DNA from: Bradyrhizobium sp. SSBR45G
Lineage (GTDB): Bacteria; Pseudomonadota; Alphaproteobacteria; Rhizobiales; Xanthobacteraceae
Assembly (NCBI RefSeq): GCF_030159255.1
Contig: NZ_BSCT01000042.1
Location: 1 to 64,000, forward strand
DNA: 64,000 nt
Direction of reading: 5' to 3'
Position numbers and translations under genes: made by a program. A model generated the notes under the pieces. It searched no databases, was not told the origin of the DNA, and worked only from the letters and a program-made list of their open reading frames with translations. Shown here piece by piece: positions 57,307 to 64,000 of the stretch; the stretch's first letter is position 1, and every line of letters begins with the position of its first letter.

Positions 57307-58446
57307 ATGATCATCAACTCGCGCTTTTTCAACCGATCAGAACTCATCGGCTTCGTCTCGCTGCTGCTGCTGCTCGTCGTCATCCTGCCGCTGGCGCTGG
57401 ATGTGTTCCGCCTCAACCTGGTCGCGAAATATCTCACCTACGCCTTCGTCGCGATCGGGCTCGTGCTGTGCTGGGGCTATGGCGGCATTCTCAGCCTGGG
57501 CCAGGGCGTGTTCTTCGGCCTCGGCGGCTATTGCATGGCGATGTTCCTGAAGCTCGAGGCCTCCAGCGTCGCGAACACCAAGATCCAGTCGACGCCGGGC
57601 ATCCCCGACTTCATGGACTGGAATCAGCTGACGCAGCTGCCGTTCTTCTGGAAGCCGTTCCAGAGCTTCCCGTTCGCGCTGGCGGCGATCATTCTGGTGC
57701 CGGCGATCTTCGCCTTCATCATCGGCGCGGCGATGTTCAAGCGGCGCGTCGGCGGCGTCTACTTCGCGATCATCACCCAGGCGGTCGCGGCCATCCTGAC
57801 GATCCTGATCGTGGGCCAGCAGGGCTACACCGGCGGCATCAACGGCATCACCGATTTGCGCACCCTGCACGGCTGGGACATCCGCACCGATCACGCCAAG
57901 CTCATCCTGTACTTCGTCGAAGTGTTCCTGCTGTTCGTCGCCATCCTGGTGGCGCAGTTCATCCGCCTGACCAAGCTCGGCCGCATCCTGGTGGCGATGC
58001 GTGAGCAGGAGGACCGGGTGCGCTTCTCCGGCTACAGCGTCGCCAACTTCAAGATCTTCGCCTTCTGTGCAGCGGCCGTCTTCGCCGCGGTCGGTGGAGC
58101 GCTGTTCACGCTGGAAGTCGGGTTCATGTCGCCGTCCTTCGTCGGCATCGTGCCGTCGATCGAGATGGTGATCTACACCGCGGTCGGCGGCCGACTCTCG
58201 ATCTTCGGCGCGGTCTACGGAACCATCCTGGTCAACTTCGCCAAGACCAGCCTGTCGGAGACCTTCCCGCAGCTCTGGCTGTTCGGCCTCGGTGCTCTCT
58301 TCATCGCCGTGGTGCTCGCCTTCCCGAATGGTCTCGCCGGCATCTGGGGTGACTACGTGCAGCCGCGCATCGATCGCCTGCTGGCGTCGCGCACCAAGAA
58401 ATCCGGCAATGGCGGCCTCGTCGCCAACGGCGCCCCCGCAGAGTGA
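57307..58446 (+). CDS. urtC: Urea/amide ABC transporter permease
   Basis: The 379-residue LivM-type permease has about ten helices. Typical segments are YAFVAIGLVLCWGYGGILSL, GQGVFFGLGGYCMAMFLKLE, the insert ending in TGGINGITDLRTLHGWDI, MREQEDRVRFSGYSVANFK and the C-terminal FGLGALFIAVVLAFPNGLAG. It forms the channel with UrtB. It lies 34 bases after urtB and 10 bases before urtD. Confidence 0.93.
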   Translation: MIINSRFFNRSELIGFVSLLLLLVVILPLALDVFRLNLVAKYLTYAFVAIGLVLCWGYGGILSLGQGVFFGLGGYCMAMFLKLEASSVANTKIQSTPGIPDFMDWNQLTQLPFFWKPFQSFPFALAAIILVPAIFAFIIGAAMFKRRVGGVYFAIITQAVAAILTILIVGQQGYTGGINGITDLRTLHGWDIRTDHAKLILYFVEVFLLFVAILVAQFIRLTKLGRILVAMREQEDRVRFSGYSVANFKIFAFCAAAVFAAVGGALFTLEVGFMSPSFVGIVPSIEMVIYTAVGGRLSIFGAVYGTILVNFAKTSLSETFPQLWLFGLGALFIAVVLAFPNGLAGIWGDYVQPRIDRLLASRTKKSGNGGLVANGAPAE

Positions 58447-58456
58447 GGAGACAGCG

Positions 58457-59212
58457 ATGCTCATCGGTCATCAGCCCAAGGAATTCCTGCTCGCGGTCGA
58501 AGCGCTCACCGTCTCCTTCGACGGCTTCAAGGCGGTCAACGATCTCTCCTTCTATGTCGAGGAGAACGAGATCCGCGTCATCATCGGCCCGAACGGCGCC
58601 GGCAAGACCACGGTGCTCGACCTGATCTGCGGCAAGACCAAAGCGACCTCCGGCTCGATCCAGTTCCGCGGCAAGGAGCTGACGAAGCTGCGCGAGAACG
58701 AGATCGTCAAGGCAGGTGTGGGCCGCAAGTTCCAGACGCCCTCGGTGTTCGAGGATCTCAGCGTGTTCGAGAACCTCGAGATCTCGTTTCCGCGCGGCCG
58801 CACCGTGTTCGGGTCGCTGACGTTCCAGCGCGACTCGGTGGTCAAGGACCGCGTCGAGGAGGTCGCCGAGATGATCTTCCTCAAGGATCGACTGAAGACC
58901 TCCGCGGCCGAGCTCAGCCATGGCCAGAAGCAGTGGCTCGAGATCGGCATGCTGCTGATCCAGAATCCGGACCTGCTGATGCTCGACGAGCCCGTCGCCG
59001 GCATGAGCGTCAGCGAGCGCGCCAAGACCGCCGAGCTGCTCAACCGCATCATCAAGGACCGCTCGGTGCTGGTCATCGAGCACGACATGAAGTTCGTCGA
59101 GGACATCGCCCACAAGGTCACCGTGCTGCACCAGGGACAGATCCTGTCCGAGGGCACGATGGAGCGGGTCAAGAACGACCCCAAGGTCGTCGAAGTCTAT
59201 CTGGGGCACTAA
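58457..59212 (+). CDS. urtD: Urea/amide ABC transporter ATPase
   Basis: The 251-residue LivG-type ATPase has Walker A GPNGAGKTTVLDL, the signature LSHGQKQWLEIGMLL (the UrtD variant of LSGGQ), Walker B LLMLDEPVAGMS and the switch histidine in VIEHDMKFVE. GAGGAG precedes the ATG. It powers uptake together with UrtE. Confidence 0.94.
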   Translation: MLIGHQPKEFLLAVEALTVSFDGFKAVNDLSFYVEENEIRVIIGPNGAGKTTVLDLICGKTKATSGSIQFRGKELTKLRENEIVKAGVGRKFQTPSVFEDLSVFENLEISFPRGRTVFGSLTFQRDSVVKDRVEEVAEMIFLKDRLKTSAAELSHGQKQWLEIGMLLIQNPDLLMLDEPVAGMSVSERAKTAELLNRIIKDRSVLVIEHDMKFVEDIAHKVTVLHQGQILSEGTMERVKNDPKVVEVYLGH

Positions 59213-59253
59213 TCCGATGTTCGAGAAATCACTCCATCCACGCTCTCGCTGCG

Positions 59254-59356
59254 CCCCCCTCCCCCTTGCGGGGAGGGGTCGGGGGTGGGGGTCCACAACG
59301 GCGGTCTCGCTTGGAGCCACCCCCACCCCCAACCCCTGCCCGCAAGGGGGAGGGGA
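59254..59356. repeat. Paired G/C-tract inverted repeats (family D)
   Basis: Two copies of the family D unit face each other: CCCCCTTGCGGGGAGGGGTC plus GGGGGTGGGGGTCC on the left, and CCACCCCCACCCCCAACCCC plus GCAAGGGGGAGGGG on the right. The whole unit can fold as one long hairpin within the urt operon between urtD and urtE. Confidence 0.75.
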
Positions 59357-59398
59357 GAACAGACAGCTCGTCGAAGCAACGAACAGGGAACAGGCGTG

Positions 59399-60088
59399 AT
59401 GTTGGCAATCTCCGATCTCCATGTCGCCTATGGCCAGAGCGAGGTGCTGCATGGCCTGAACGTCAAGGTCGCGCCCAACGAGATCGTTGCGATCATGGGC
59501 CGCAACGGCATGGGCAAGACCACGCTGATGAAGTCGCTGATGGGCATCCTGCCGGCCAAGAGCGGCTCCATCGACATGAACGGCACTGAGCTGTCCGGCC
59601 TGAAGAGCTACGAGCGCGTGGCGAAGGGCCTTGCCTATGTTCCGCAGGGCCGCATGATCTTCTCGACCATGACGGTCAAGGAGAACATCGAGACCGGCCT
59701 CGTCGTCTCCGGCGAATCGGAGGTGCCCAGCGACATCTACGAGCTGTTTCCGGTGCTGCTCGAGATGAAGGGCCGCCGCGGCGGCAATCTCTCCGGCGGC
59801 CAGCAGCAGCAGCTCGCCATCGCCCGCGCACTCGCCACCAAGCCCAAGGTGCTGCTGCTCGACGAGCCGACCGAGGGCATCCAGCCGTCGATCATCAAGG
59901 ACATGGCGCGCACGCTCAAGCGCATCCGCGACGAGAAGGGGCTGTCGATCGTCGTCTCCGAGCAGGTGCTGAGCTTCGCGCTCGACATCGCCGACCGCGT
60001 GCTGGTGATCGAGAACGGCGAGATCGTCCGCGACGATCCGCGCGACCAGGTCGATGCCGCGCAGGTCTCGAAATATCTGTCCGTCTAA
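59399..60088 (+). CDS. urtE: Urea/amide ABC transporter ATPase
   Basis: The 229-residue LivF-type ATPase has Walker A GRNGMGKTTLMKSL, signature LSGGQQQQLAIARAL, Walker B LLLDEPTEGIQPSI and the late switch region VVSEQVLSFALDIADRVLV (glutamine where histidine is usual, as in UrtE). It starts 186 bases after urtD, across the repeat, and 36 bases before fmdA. Confidence 0.94.
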   Translation: MLAISDLHVAYGQSEVLHGLNVKVAPNEIVAIMGRNGMGKTTLMKSLMGILPAKSGSIDMNGTELSGLKSYERVAKGLAYVPQGRMIFSTMTVKENIETGLVVSGESEVPSDIYELFPVLLEMKGRRGGNLSGGQQQQLAIARALATKPKVLLLDEPTEGIQPSIIKDMARTLKRIRDEKGLSIVVSEQVLSFALDIADRVLVIENGEIVRDDPRDQVDAAQVSKYLSV

Positions 60089-60124
60089 CCACTCCGTCCA
60101 AGCAAAGGTAAAGGGGAGCTCTTG

Positions 60125-61354
60125 ATGCCTGACACACTGATCAAGGTCGATCTGACCAAGTCGGCCTATGAGAACGACAAGGTCCACAACCGCTGGCACC
60201 CGGATATTCCGATGGTGGAGTGGGTCAACCCGGGCGATGACTTCATCATCGAGACCTATGACTGGACCGGCGGCTTCATCAAGAACAACGACTCCGCCGA
60301 CGACGTCCGCGACATCGATCTGTCGATCGTGCACTTCCTGTCCGGCCCGATCGGCGTCAAGGGCGCCGAGCCCGGCGACCTCCTGGTCGTCGACCTGCTC
60401 GACGTCGGTCCGATGAAGGAGAGCCTGTGGGGCTTCAACGGCTTCTTCTCCAAGCAGAATGGTGGCGGCTTCCTGACCGACCACTTCCCGCTGGCGCAGA
60501 AGTCGATCTGGGACATCAAGGGCCTCTACACCTCGTCGCGCCACGTGCCGGGCGTGAACTTCGCCGGCCTGATCCATCCCGGCCTGATCGGCTGCCTGCC
60601 CGATCCGAAGCTGCTCGCGACCTGGAACGAGCGCGAGAATGCGCTGATCGCGACCAACCCGACCCGCGTGCCCGGCCTCGCCAACCCGCCGTTCGCGCCG
60701 ACTGCGCATGCCGGCCAGGCCAAGGGCGACGTCAAGGCCAAGATCGGCGCCGAGGGCGCCCGCACCGTGCCGCCGCGCGAGCATGGCGGCAATTGCGACA
60801 TCAAGGATTTGTCGCGCGGCTCGAAGATCTACTTCCCGGTCTACGTGCCCGGCGGCGGCCTTTCGATGGGCGACCTGCACTTCAGCCAGGGCGACGGCGA
60901 GATCACCTTCTGCGGCGCCATCGAGATGGCCGGCTGGCTGCATCTGAAGGTCGACATCATCAAGGACGGCGTCGCCAAGTACGGCATCAAGAACCCGGTC
61001 TTCAAGCCGTCGCCGATCACGCCGAACTACAAGGACTATCTGATCTTCGAGGGCATCTCGGTCGACGAGGCCGGCAAGCAGCACTATCTCGACGTGCACA
61101 TCGCCTATCGCCAGGCCTGCCTCAACGCCATCGAGTACCTGAAGAAGTTCGGCTACTCCGGCGCCCAGGCGTATTCGATCCTCGGCACCGCGCCGGTGCA
61201 GGGCCACATCTCCGGCGTGGTCGACGTGCCCAACGCCTGCGCCACCCTGTGGCTGCCGACCGAGATCTTCGACTTCGACGTGATGCCGTCGTCGGCGGGG
61301 CCGATCAAGCACATCAAGGGCGACATCCAGATGCCGATCTCGCCGGACAAGTAA
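60125..61354 (+). CDS. fmdA: Formamidase
   Basis: The 409-residue enzyme of the FmdA/AmdA family hydrolyses formamide (and sometimes acetamide) to formate and ammonia. Family blocks include DKVHNRWHPDIPMVEWVNPG, EPGDLLVVDLLDVGPMKESL, HPGLIGCLPDPKLLATWNER, PREHGGNCDIKDLSRGSKIY and the metal-site region LHFSQGDGEITFCGAIEM. GGGGAG precedes the start; a TTG one codon earlier is possible. Its place after urtABCDE shows that the transported amide is used as nitrogen source. Confidence 0.96.
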   Translation: MPDTLIKVDLTKSAYENDKVHNRWHPDIPMVEWVNPGDDFIIETYDWTGGFIKNNDSADDVRDIDLSIVHFLSGPIGVKGAEPGDLLVVDLLDVGPMKESLWGFNGFFSKQNGGGFLTDHFPLAQKSIWDIKGLYTSSRHVPGVNFAGLIHPGLIGCLPDPKLLATWNERENALIATNPTRVPGLANPPFAPTAHAGQAKGDVKAKIGAEGARTVPPREHGGNCDIKDLSRGSKIYFPVYVPGGGLSMGDLHFSQGDGEITFCGAIEMAGWLHLKVDIIKDGVAKYGIKNPVFKPSPITPNYKDYLIFEGISVDEAGKQHYLDVHIAYRQACLNAIEYLKKFGYSGAQAYSILGTAPVQGHISGVVDVPNACATLWLPTEIFDFDVMPSSAGPIKHIKGDIQMPISPDK

Positions 61355-61453
61355 TTCTCCTCCCTGCGCGATGGGTGCGGGACGGCAGTGGTTTCGCCGC
61401 CCCGCATCCGCCGCGCCAGAGCAGGAAGACGATGTTGCGCAGGAGACGAGACG

Positions 61454-61795
61454 ATGCCGGTCTATGAATATCTCTGTGATGCATGCGGCCCCTTCACCGA
61501 CATGCGCCCGATGGCGGAATGTGATGAGCCGCAGGTCTGCCCGCAATGCCAGGACATGGCGCCGCGCGTGATCCTCACCGCGCCGGCCTTCGCCTGCATG
61601 CCGGCGGAGCGGCGCACGGCGCATGCGACCAACGAGCGGAGCCGCCACGCGCCGCAGACGGTCGCGGAATACAAGGCGAAGCACGGGCCGGGCTGCGGCT
61701 GCTGCGGGCCTAAGAAGTCGCCGCGGCTGATGACCAAGTCCAAGAGCGGTGCCAAGGGCTTTCCCACCGCGCGTCCCTGGATGATCAGTCACTGA
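61454..61795 (+). CDS. FmdB family zinc-ribbon protein
   Basis: The 113-residue protein has the FmdB zinc ribbon: MPVYEYLCDACGPF with CxxC and CPQC about 20 residues later, then a basic tail with CGCCGPKKSPR. FmdB-like proteins were first named as putative regulators of formamidase genes and are typically at the end of amide operons. GGAGACGAG precedes the ATG. It lies 99 bases after fmdA and is probably co-transcribed. Confidence 0.9.
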   Translation: MPVYEYLCDACGPFTDMRPMAECDEPQVCPQCQDMAPRVILTAPAFACMPAERRTAHATNERSRHAPQTVAEYKAKHGPGCGCCGPKKSPRLMTKSKSGAKGFPTARPWMISH

Positions 61796-61803
61796 ACGAA
61801 CGC

Positions 61804-61829
61804 GAGGGGCGGCGGCCGCGCCGTCCCTC
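61804..61829. terminator. Hairpin between convergent fmdB and MCE genes
   Basis: GAGGGGCGGCG-GCCG-CGCCGTCCCTC forms an 11-bp stem with one G-T pair. It lies between the convergent genes and overlaps the MCE gene stop by two bases. There is no T-run, so it may act as a general barrier rather than an intrinsic terminator. Confidence 0.4.
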
Positions 61830-62652
61830 AGCGTGACGCCGGCACCCGGCGCGGGCCGGGCCCGGCCGGCTGGCCGCCGAACTTCACGTTCATCGCGTTG
61901 GCGCCCTCGCTGATGTCGACCAGCGTCTTGCGGCCGTCGTCGATGACCTTGGCCGACTTGCGCTTGAAGCTGTCGACGAGCTCGCGCATCGATTTGATCT
62001 GGTCGAACAGCTGTCCGGGATTGCCGTCCGCGAAGCCGGGAATGGCGCCGTCGATCTTGGTCACGAGGGTGTCAAAACCCTTGAAGATGTCCTCGGCCTT
62101 CTCGACCGCCGCATCGATCGCCGCCGTCTTGTCCTTGAGCGATGCAGTCTCGGATTGGAACGTCTGCAGCGCGTCCTTGATGGCCGGGGCATTGCTGACG
62201 ACGTATTTGTCGATGTTGTGCACCGTCTCGACCATCGTCTCCTGGTCCTTGAGATCCGCGGTCAGCACGGGAACGCCATCGTGATCCAGCGGCACCGGCG
62301 GCGCCGTCGGTGCGCCGCCGACCAGCGAGATCGCGGCGATCCCGGTCAGGCCCTGGAACTCGATGCCGGCGGTGGTGTCCTTGCGGATCGGCGCGGAGTT
62401 CTCCAGCGTGATCATGGCGACGATCTTGCGCGGGCTCTCGAGATTGATCGACAGGATCTGCCCGGCCTGCACGCCGTCGAAATTCACCGGACCGCCCTTG
62501 CGCAGGCCGGCCGCCGAGCCGCCGTCGAACACGACGCGCATGATGCTGCGCTGCTGCGCGATGCGGCTCTTCTGCTTGATCAGGACGCCGCTGATCCCGG
62601 CCGCGACGGCCGCGATCGTCAGGGTTCCCACAATGAGATTGATCGCGCGCAT
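61828..62652 (-). CDS. MCE-domain (MlaD-like) protein
   Basis: The 274-residue protein has one N-terminal membrane anchor (about 5-28) and an MCE domain (about 38-115; VFDGGSAAGLRKGGPVNFDG, then FQGLTGIAAISLVGG) followed by a helical tail (about 140-250). It resembles the periplasmic ring-forming subunit of Mla-type lipid transporters. The permease and ATPase (mlaE, mlaF) are not adjacent, so this may be a partner for a system coded elsewhere. The next gene upstream, a DUF1614 protein, is 57 bases away on the same strand. Confidence 0.88.
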   Translation of the reverse strand: MRAINLIVGTLTIAAVAAGISGVLIKQKSRIAQQRSIMRVVFDGGSAAGLRKGGPVNFDGVQAGQILSINLESPRKIVAMITLENSAPIRKDTTAGIEFQGLTGIAAISLVGGAPTAPPVPLDHDGVPVLTADLKDQETMVETVHNIDKYVVSNAPAIKDALQTFQSETASLKDKTAAIDAAVEKAEDIFKGFDTLVTKIDGAIPGFADGNPGQLFDQIKSMRELVDSFKRKSAKVIDDGRKTLVDISEGANAMNVKFGGQPAGPGPRRVPASR

Positions 62653-62709
62653 TCCGTGTCCGCCGCTGCCTCTGCTCGATTTTAGCCGTTATGTCTCCCG
62701 GTTGAAAGC

Positions 62710-63426
62710 TCAGCGCGCCAGGCCGGGCCGGGATGGGGCGGCGAGGCCGGCCAGCAGCACCGCCAGGATTCCCGTGAGAAAAATGCCGTCGAAGGTTCCG
62801 GCGCCGCCGATCGAGGCCACGGGGGCGCCGAGGCTGCCGATTTTGTCCAGATTCATCAAATCGGCGCCGACCAGCGTCCCCATCGAGCCGCCGATATAGG
62901 CCAGCGGCGCGGCATACTCCCGCGACAGCAGGAAGGCCAGGATCGCGGTCACGACGACCGGTGCGAACACCGGCACCGCGATGCCGACGCCGCGCACCGG
63001 TGTCGCCATGGCGTGGATGATCACGGCGATGACCAGCACCGCGATCGCAGCGCGCAGCCACAATTGGTAGCGCAGCACGAGATAGGTCGACATCACCGTC
63101 GGAATCACGGCACCGCCGACATTCACGGCGAGCACGGTGCCCGGCCATTGATGCACCAGCGGCACGACATATTGCATGCCGAAGAAGTCGATGATCTCGC
63201 CGGATCTGGCGACCTGCCCAGGCAGCATGGTGATCGGAATGTTGAAATAGCTGCCGATCAGCGAACCGAGCAGCAGCAGCATCGCGGTCCCTGAGCTGAC
63301 GCCGAGCTTCATGTAGGCGTAGCGCAGGATGCCGAGCTGGATCAGGACGATCAGGACGCCGAAAGCCAGCACCAGGATGGCGAAGAAGGCTGGCGTGATC
63401 GGCAGATATTGAACCTGTGAATGCAT
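62710..63426 (-). CDS. DUF1614 membrane protein
   Basis: The 238-residue protein has about seven hydrophobic segments and the family pattern LGSLIGSYFNIPIT, VNVGGAVIPTVMSTYLVLR and the C-terminal IGGAGTFDGIFLTGILAVLL. Function is unknown. The ATG at 63426 starts directly before the first membrane segment; the frame is open 32 codons upstream, but that part is hydrophilic and unlike the family. It lies 105 bases after the sortase gene stop on the same strand. Confidence 0.82.
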   Translation of the reverse strand: MHSQVQYLPITPAFFAILVLAFGVLIVLIQLGILRYAYMKLGVSSGTAMLLLLGSLIGSYFNIPITMLPGQVARSGEIIDFFGMQYVVPLVHQWPGTVLAVNVGGAVIPTVMSTYLVLRYQLWLRAAIAVLVIAVIIHAMATPVRGVGIAVPVFAPVVVTAILAFLLSREYAAPLAYIGGSMGTLVGADLMNLDKIGSLGAPVASIGGAGTFDGIFLTGILAVLLAGLAAPSRPGLAR

Positions 63427-63531
63427 GTCGAAAGCGCTTGAAACGTTGACCGGGCTGTCGCCGCCGGAGCATCCCACGCGAGCGACAGGGTGACAAATGG
63501 GCATTCGCGGCCTGGTTCCCAAGGCCAGTCA

Positions 63532-64000
63532 TCATTCACCCGCGATCAGCGTGGCATGCAGCACATAGCGCTCCGGCCCCTCGGTCAGTGCGTCGAATGG
63601 CCAGCAGGTCGACAGCACCAGCTCCGGGCCTCCGGCCGCCGGATCGATGCCGGAGGCATCGAAGCGGACGACGTGGGCGGCATCGGCGCGGTAGCGGAAG
63701 GTCCGGCCGTCGCGCCTGACCATTTCGATCTCGTCGCCGATCCTGACGTCGCGCAGGAAGCGGAAGTGCGTGTCGCGATGCGCGGAGTAGACCGCGATGC
63801 CGGGCTCGCCCGGCTCGGCCGTCCCCTCGACATGACCCGCGCCGAAGGCGAGCGCCTGGCCGCTGGAGCCGGCCAGGGCGATGGTGGAGACACCGAGGCG
63901 CTTCACGACGATGCGCGCCACCGGGACGGTGTCGGCCCAGGACCACGGCTTGACCGGATGACCCGTTGCAATGGTTTGGTTGAAGGCCCGGTCGAGCAGC
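63532..64000 (-). CDS. Class GN sortase, N-terminus beyond the window
   Basis: The frame is open to the right edge of the window. The visible 155 residues match proteobacterial class GN sortases: the export-proximal segment GHPVKPWSWADTVPVARIVV, catalytic histidine in YSAHRDTHF, cysteine in LVLSTCWPFDA (variant of TLSTC) and arginine in GPERYVLHAT. It should cleave and anchor or process a partner protein with a C-terminal sorting motif; the usual partner, a VIT/vWA-domain protein, would be expected upstream, outside the window. The start codon is not visible; a GTG at 63921 would cut into the domain. Confidence 0.85.
   Translation of the reverse strand, partial: LLDRAFNQTIATGHPVKPWSWADTVPVARIVVKRLGVSTIALAGSSGQALAFGAGHVEGTAEPGEPGIAVYSAHRDTHFRFLRDVRIGDEIEMVRRDGRTFRYRADAAHVVRFDASGIDPAAGGPELVLSTCWPFDALTEGPERYVLHATLIAGE

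Noticed and set aside
58301..61792. A long minus-strand open frame opposite urtD, urtE, fmdA and fmdB
   Set aside because: Four well-conserved genes are on the other strand; the product has no recognisable motif and crosses a repeat.

Overview
The window reads as a GC-rich alphaproteobacterial chromosome segment, most likely Bradyrhizobium or a close relative. This is inferred from gene content: an urt-type amide ABC transporter with formamidase, an amino acid:carrier-protein ligase locus like the one described in B. japonicum, form II cox genes, and families of short GC-rich palindromic intergenic repeats. About 55 intact protein genes, one tRNA gene and several gene remnants can be supported. 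There is no rRNA, CRISPR array or intact transposase.

Layout. 0.1-5.5 kb (minus strand): a CaiB/BaiF CoA-transferase and a coxS-coxL-coxM molybdenum hydroxylase of the form II type. 5.8-12.7 kb: a chemoreceptor, an MFS carrier followed by otsB and otsA (trehalose synthesis), and a small exported protein. 12.9-18.1 kb: a tRNA-Ser(GGA) gene followed by an integrase stub, an AraC regulator and a two-subunit isoquinoline-oxidoreductase-like enzyme, closed by a 15-bp copy of the tRNA 3' end. This looks like a 5.1-kb integrated element, and a tRNA-Gly 3' relic lies just beyond it. 18.2-22.3 kb: a TetR regulator divergent from an EmrAB-type efflux pair, with a truncated sulfotransferase. 22.5-27.3 kb: a regulatory cluster (GAF/HisKA_2 kinase, broken receiver gene, two Crp/Fnr regulators, small proteins) with three copies of one palindrome. 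27.7-34.9 kb: isoaspartyl peptidase, EAL phosphodiesterase, LRR protein, MFS carrier and a second chemoreceptor. 34.9-41.1 kb: Nudix and DUF763, MetA-MetY methionine synthesis, an esterase and a class IV aminotransferase. 41.1-44.9 kb: GNAT-like protein, aminoacyl-tRNA-synthetase-like ligase, acyl-CoA-dehydrogenase-like flavoprotein and carrier protein. 45-50.2 kb: methylthioadenosine salvage (mtnP-mtnA), HAD phosphatase, trypsin-like protease and Baeyer-Villiger-type monooxygenase. 50.4-61.8 kb: a LuxR response regulator and an unusual NCS1-permease/histidine-kinase fusion, divergent from urtABCDE-fmdA-fmdB. 61.8-64 kb: MCE-domain protein, DUF1614 membrane protein and a class GN sortase cut by the window edge.

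The most interesting parts are three. First, the transporter-fused, cysteine-rich hybrid kinase appears positioned to sense the substrate that the neighbouring amide transporter imports. Second, the ligase/dehydrogenase/carrier-protein locus has an unknown end product. Third, the tRNA-Ser island carries an oxidoreductase whose small subunit has lost a [2Fe-2S] cysteine. Start codons were chosen from ribosome-binding sites and family length; no similarity search was run, so all family assignments rest on recognised motifs.
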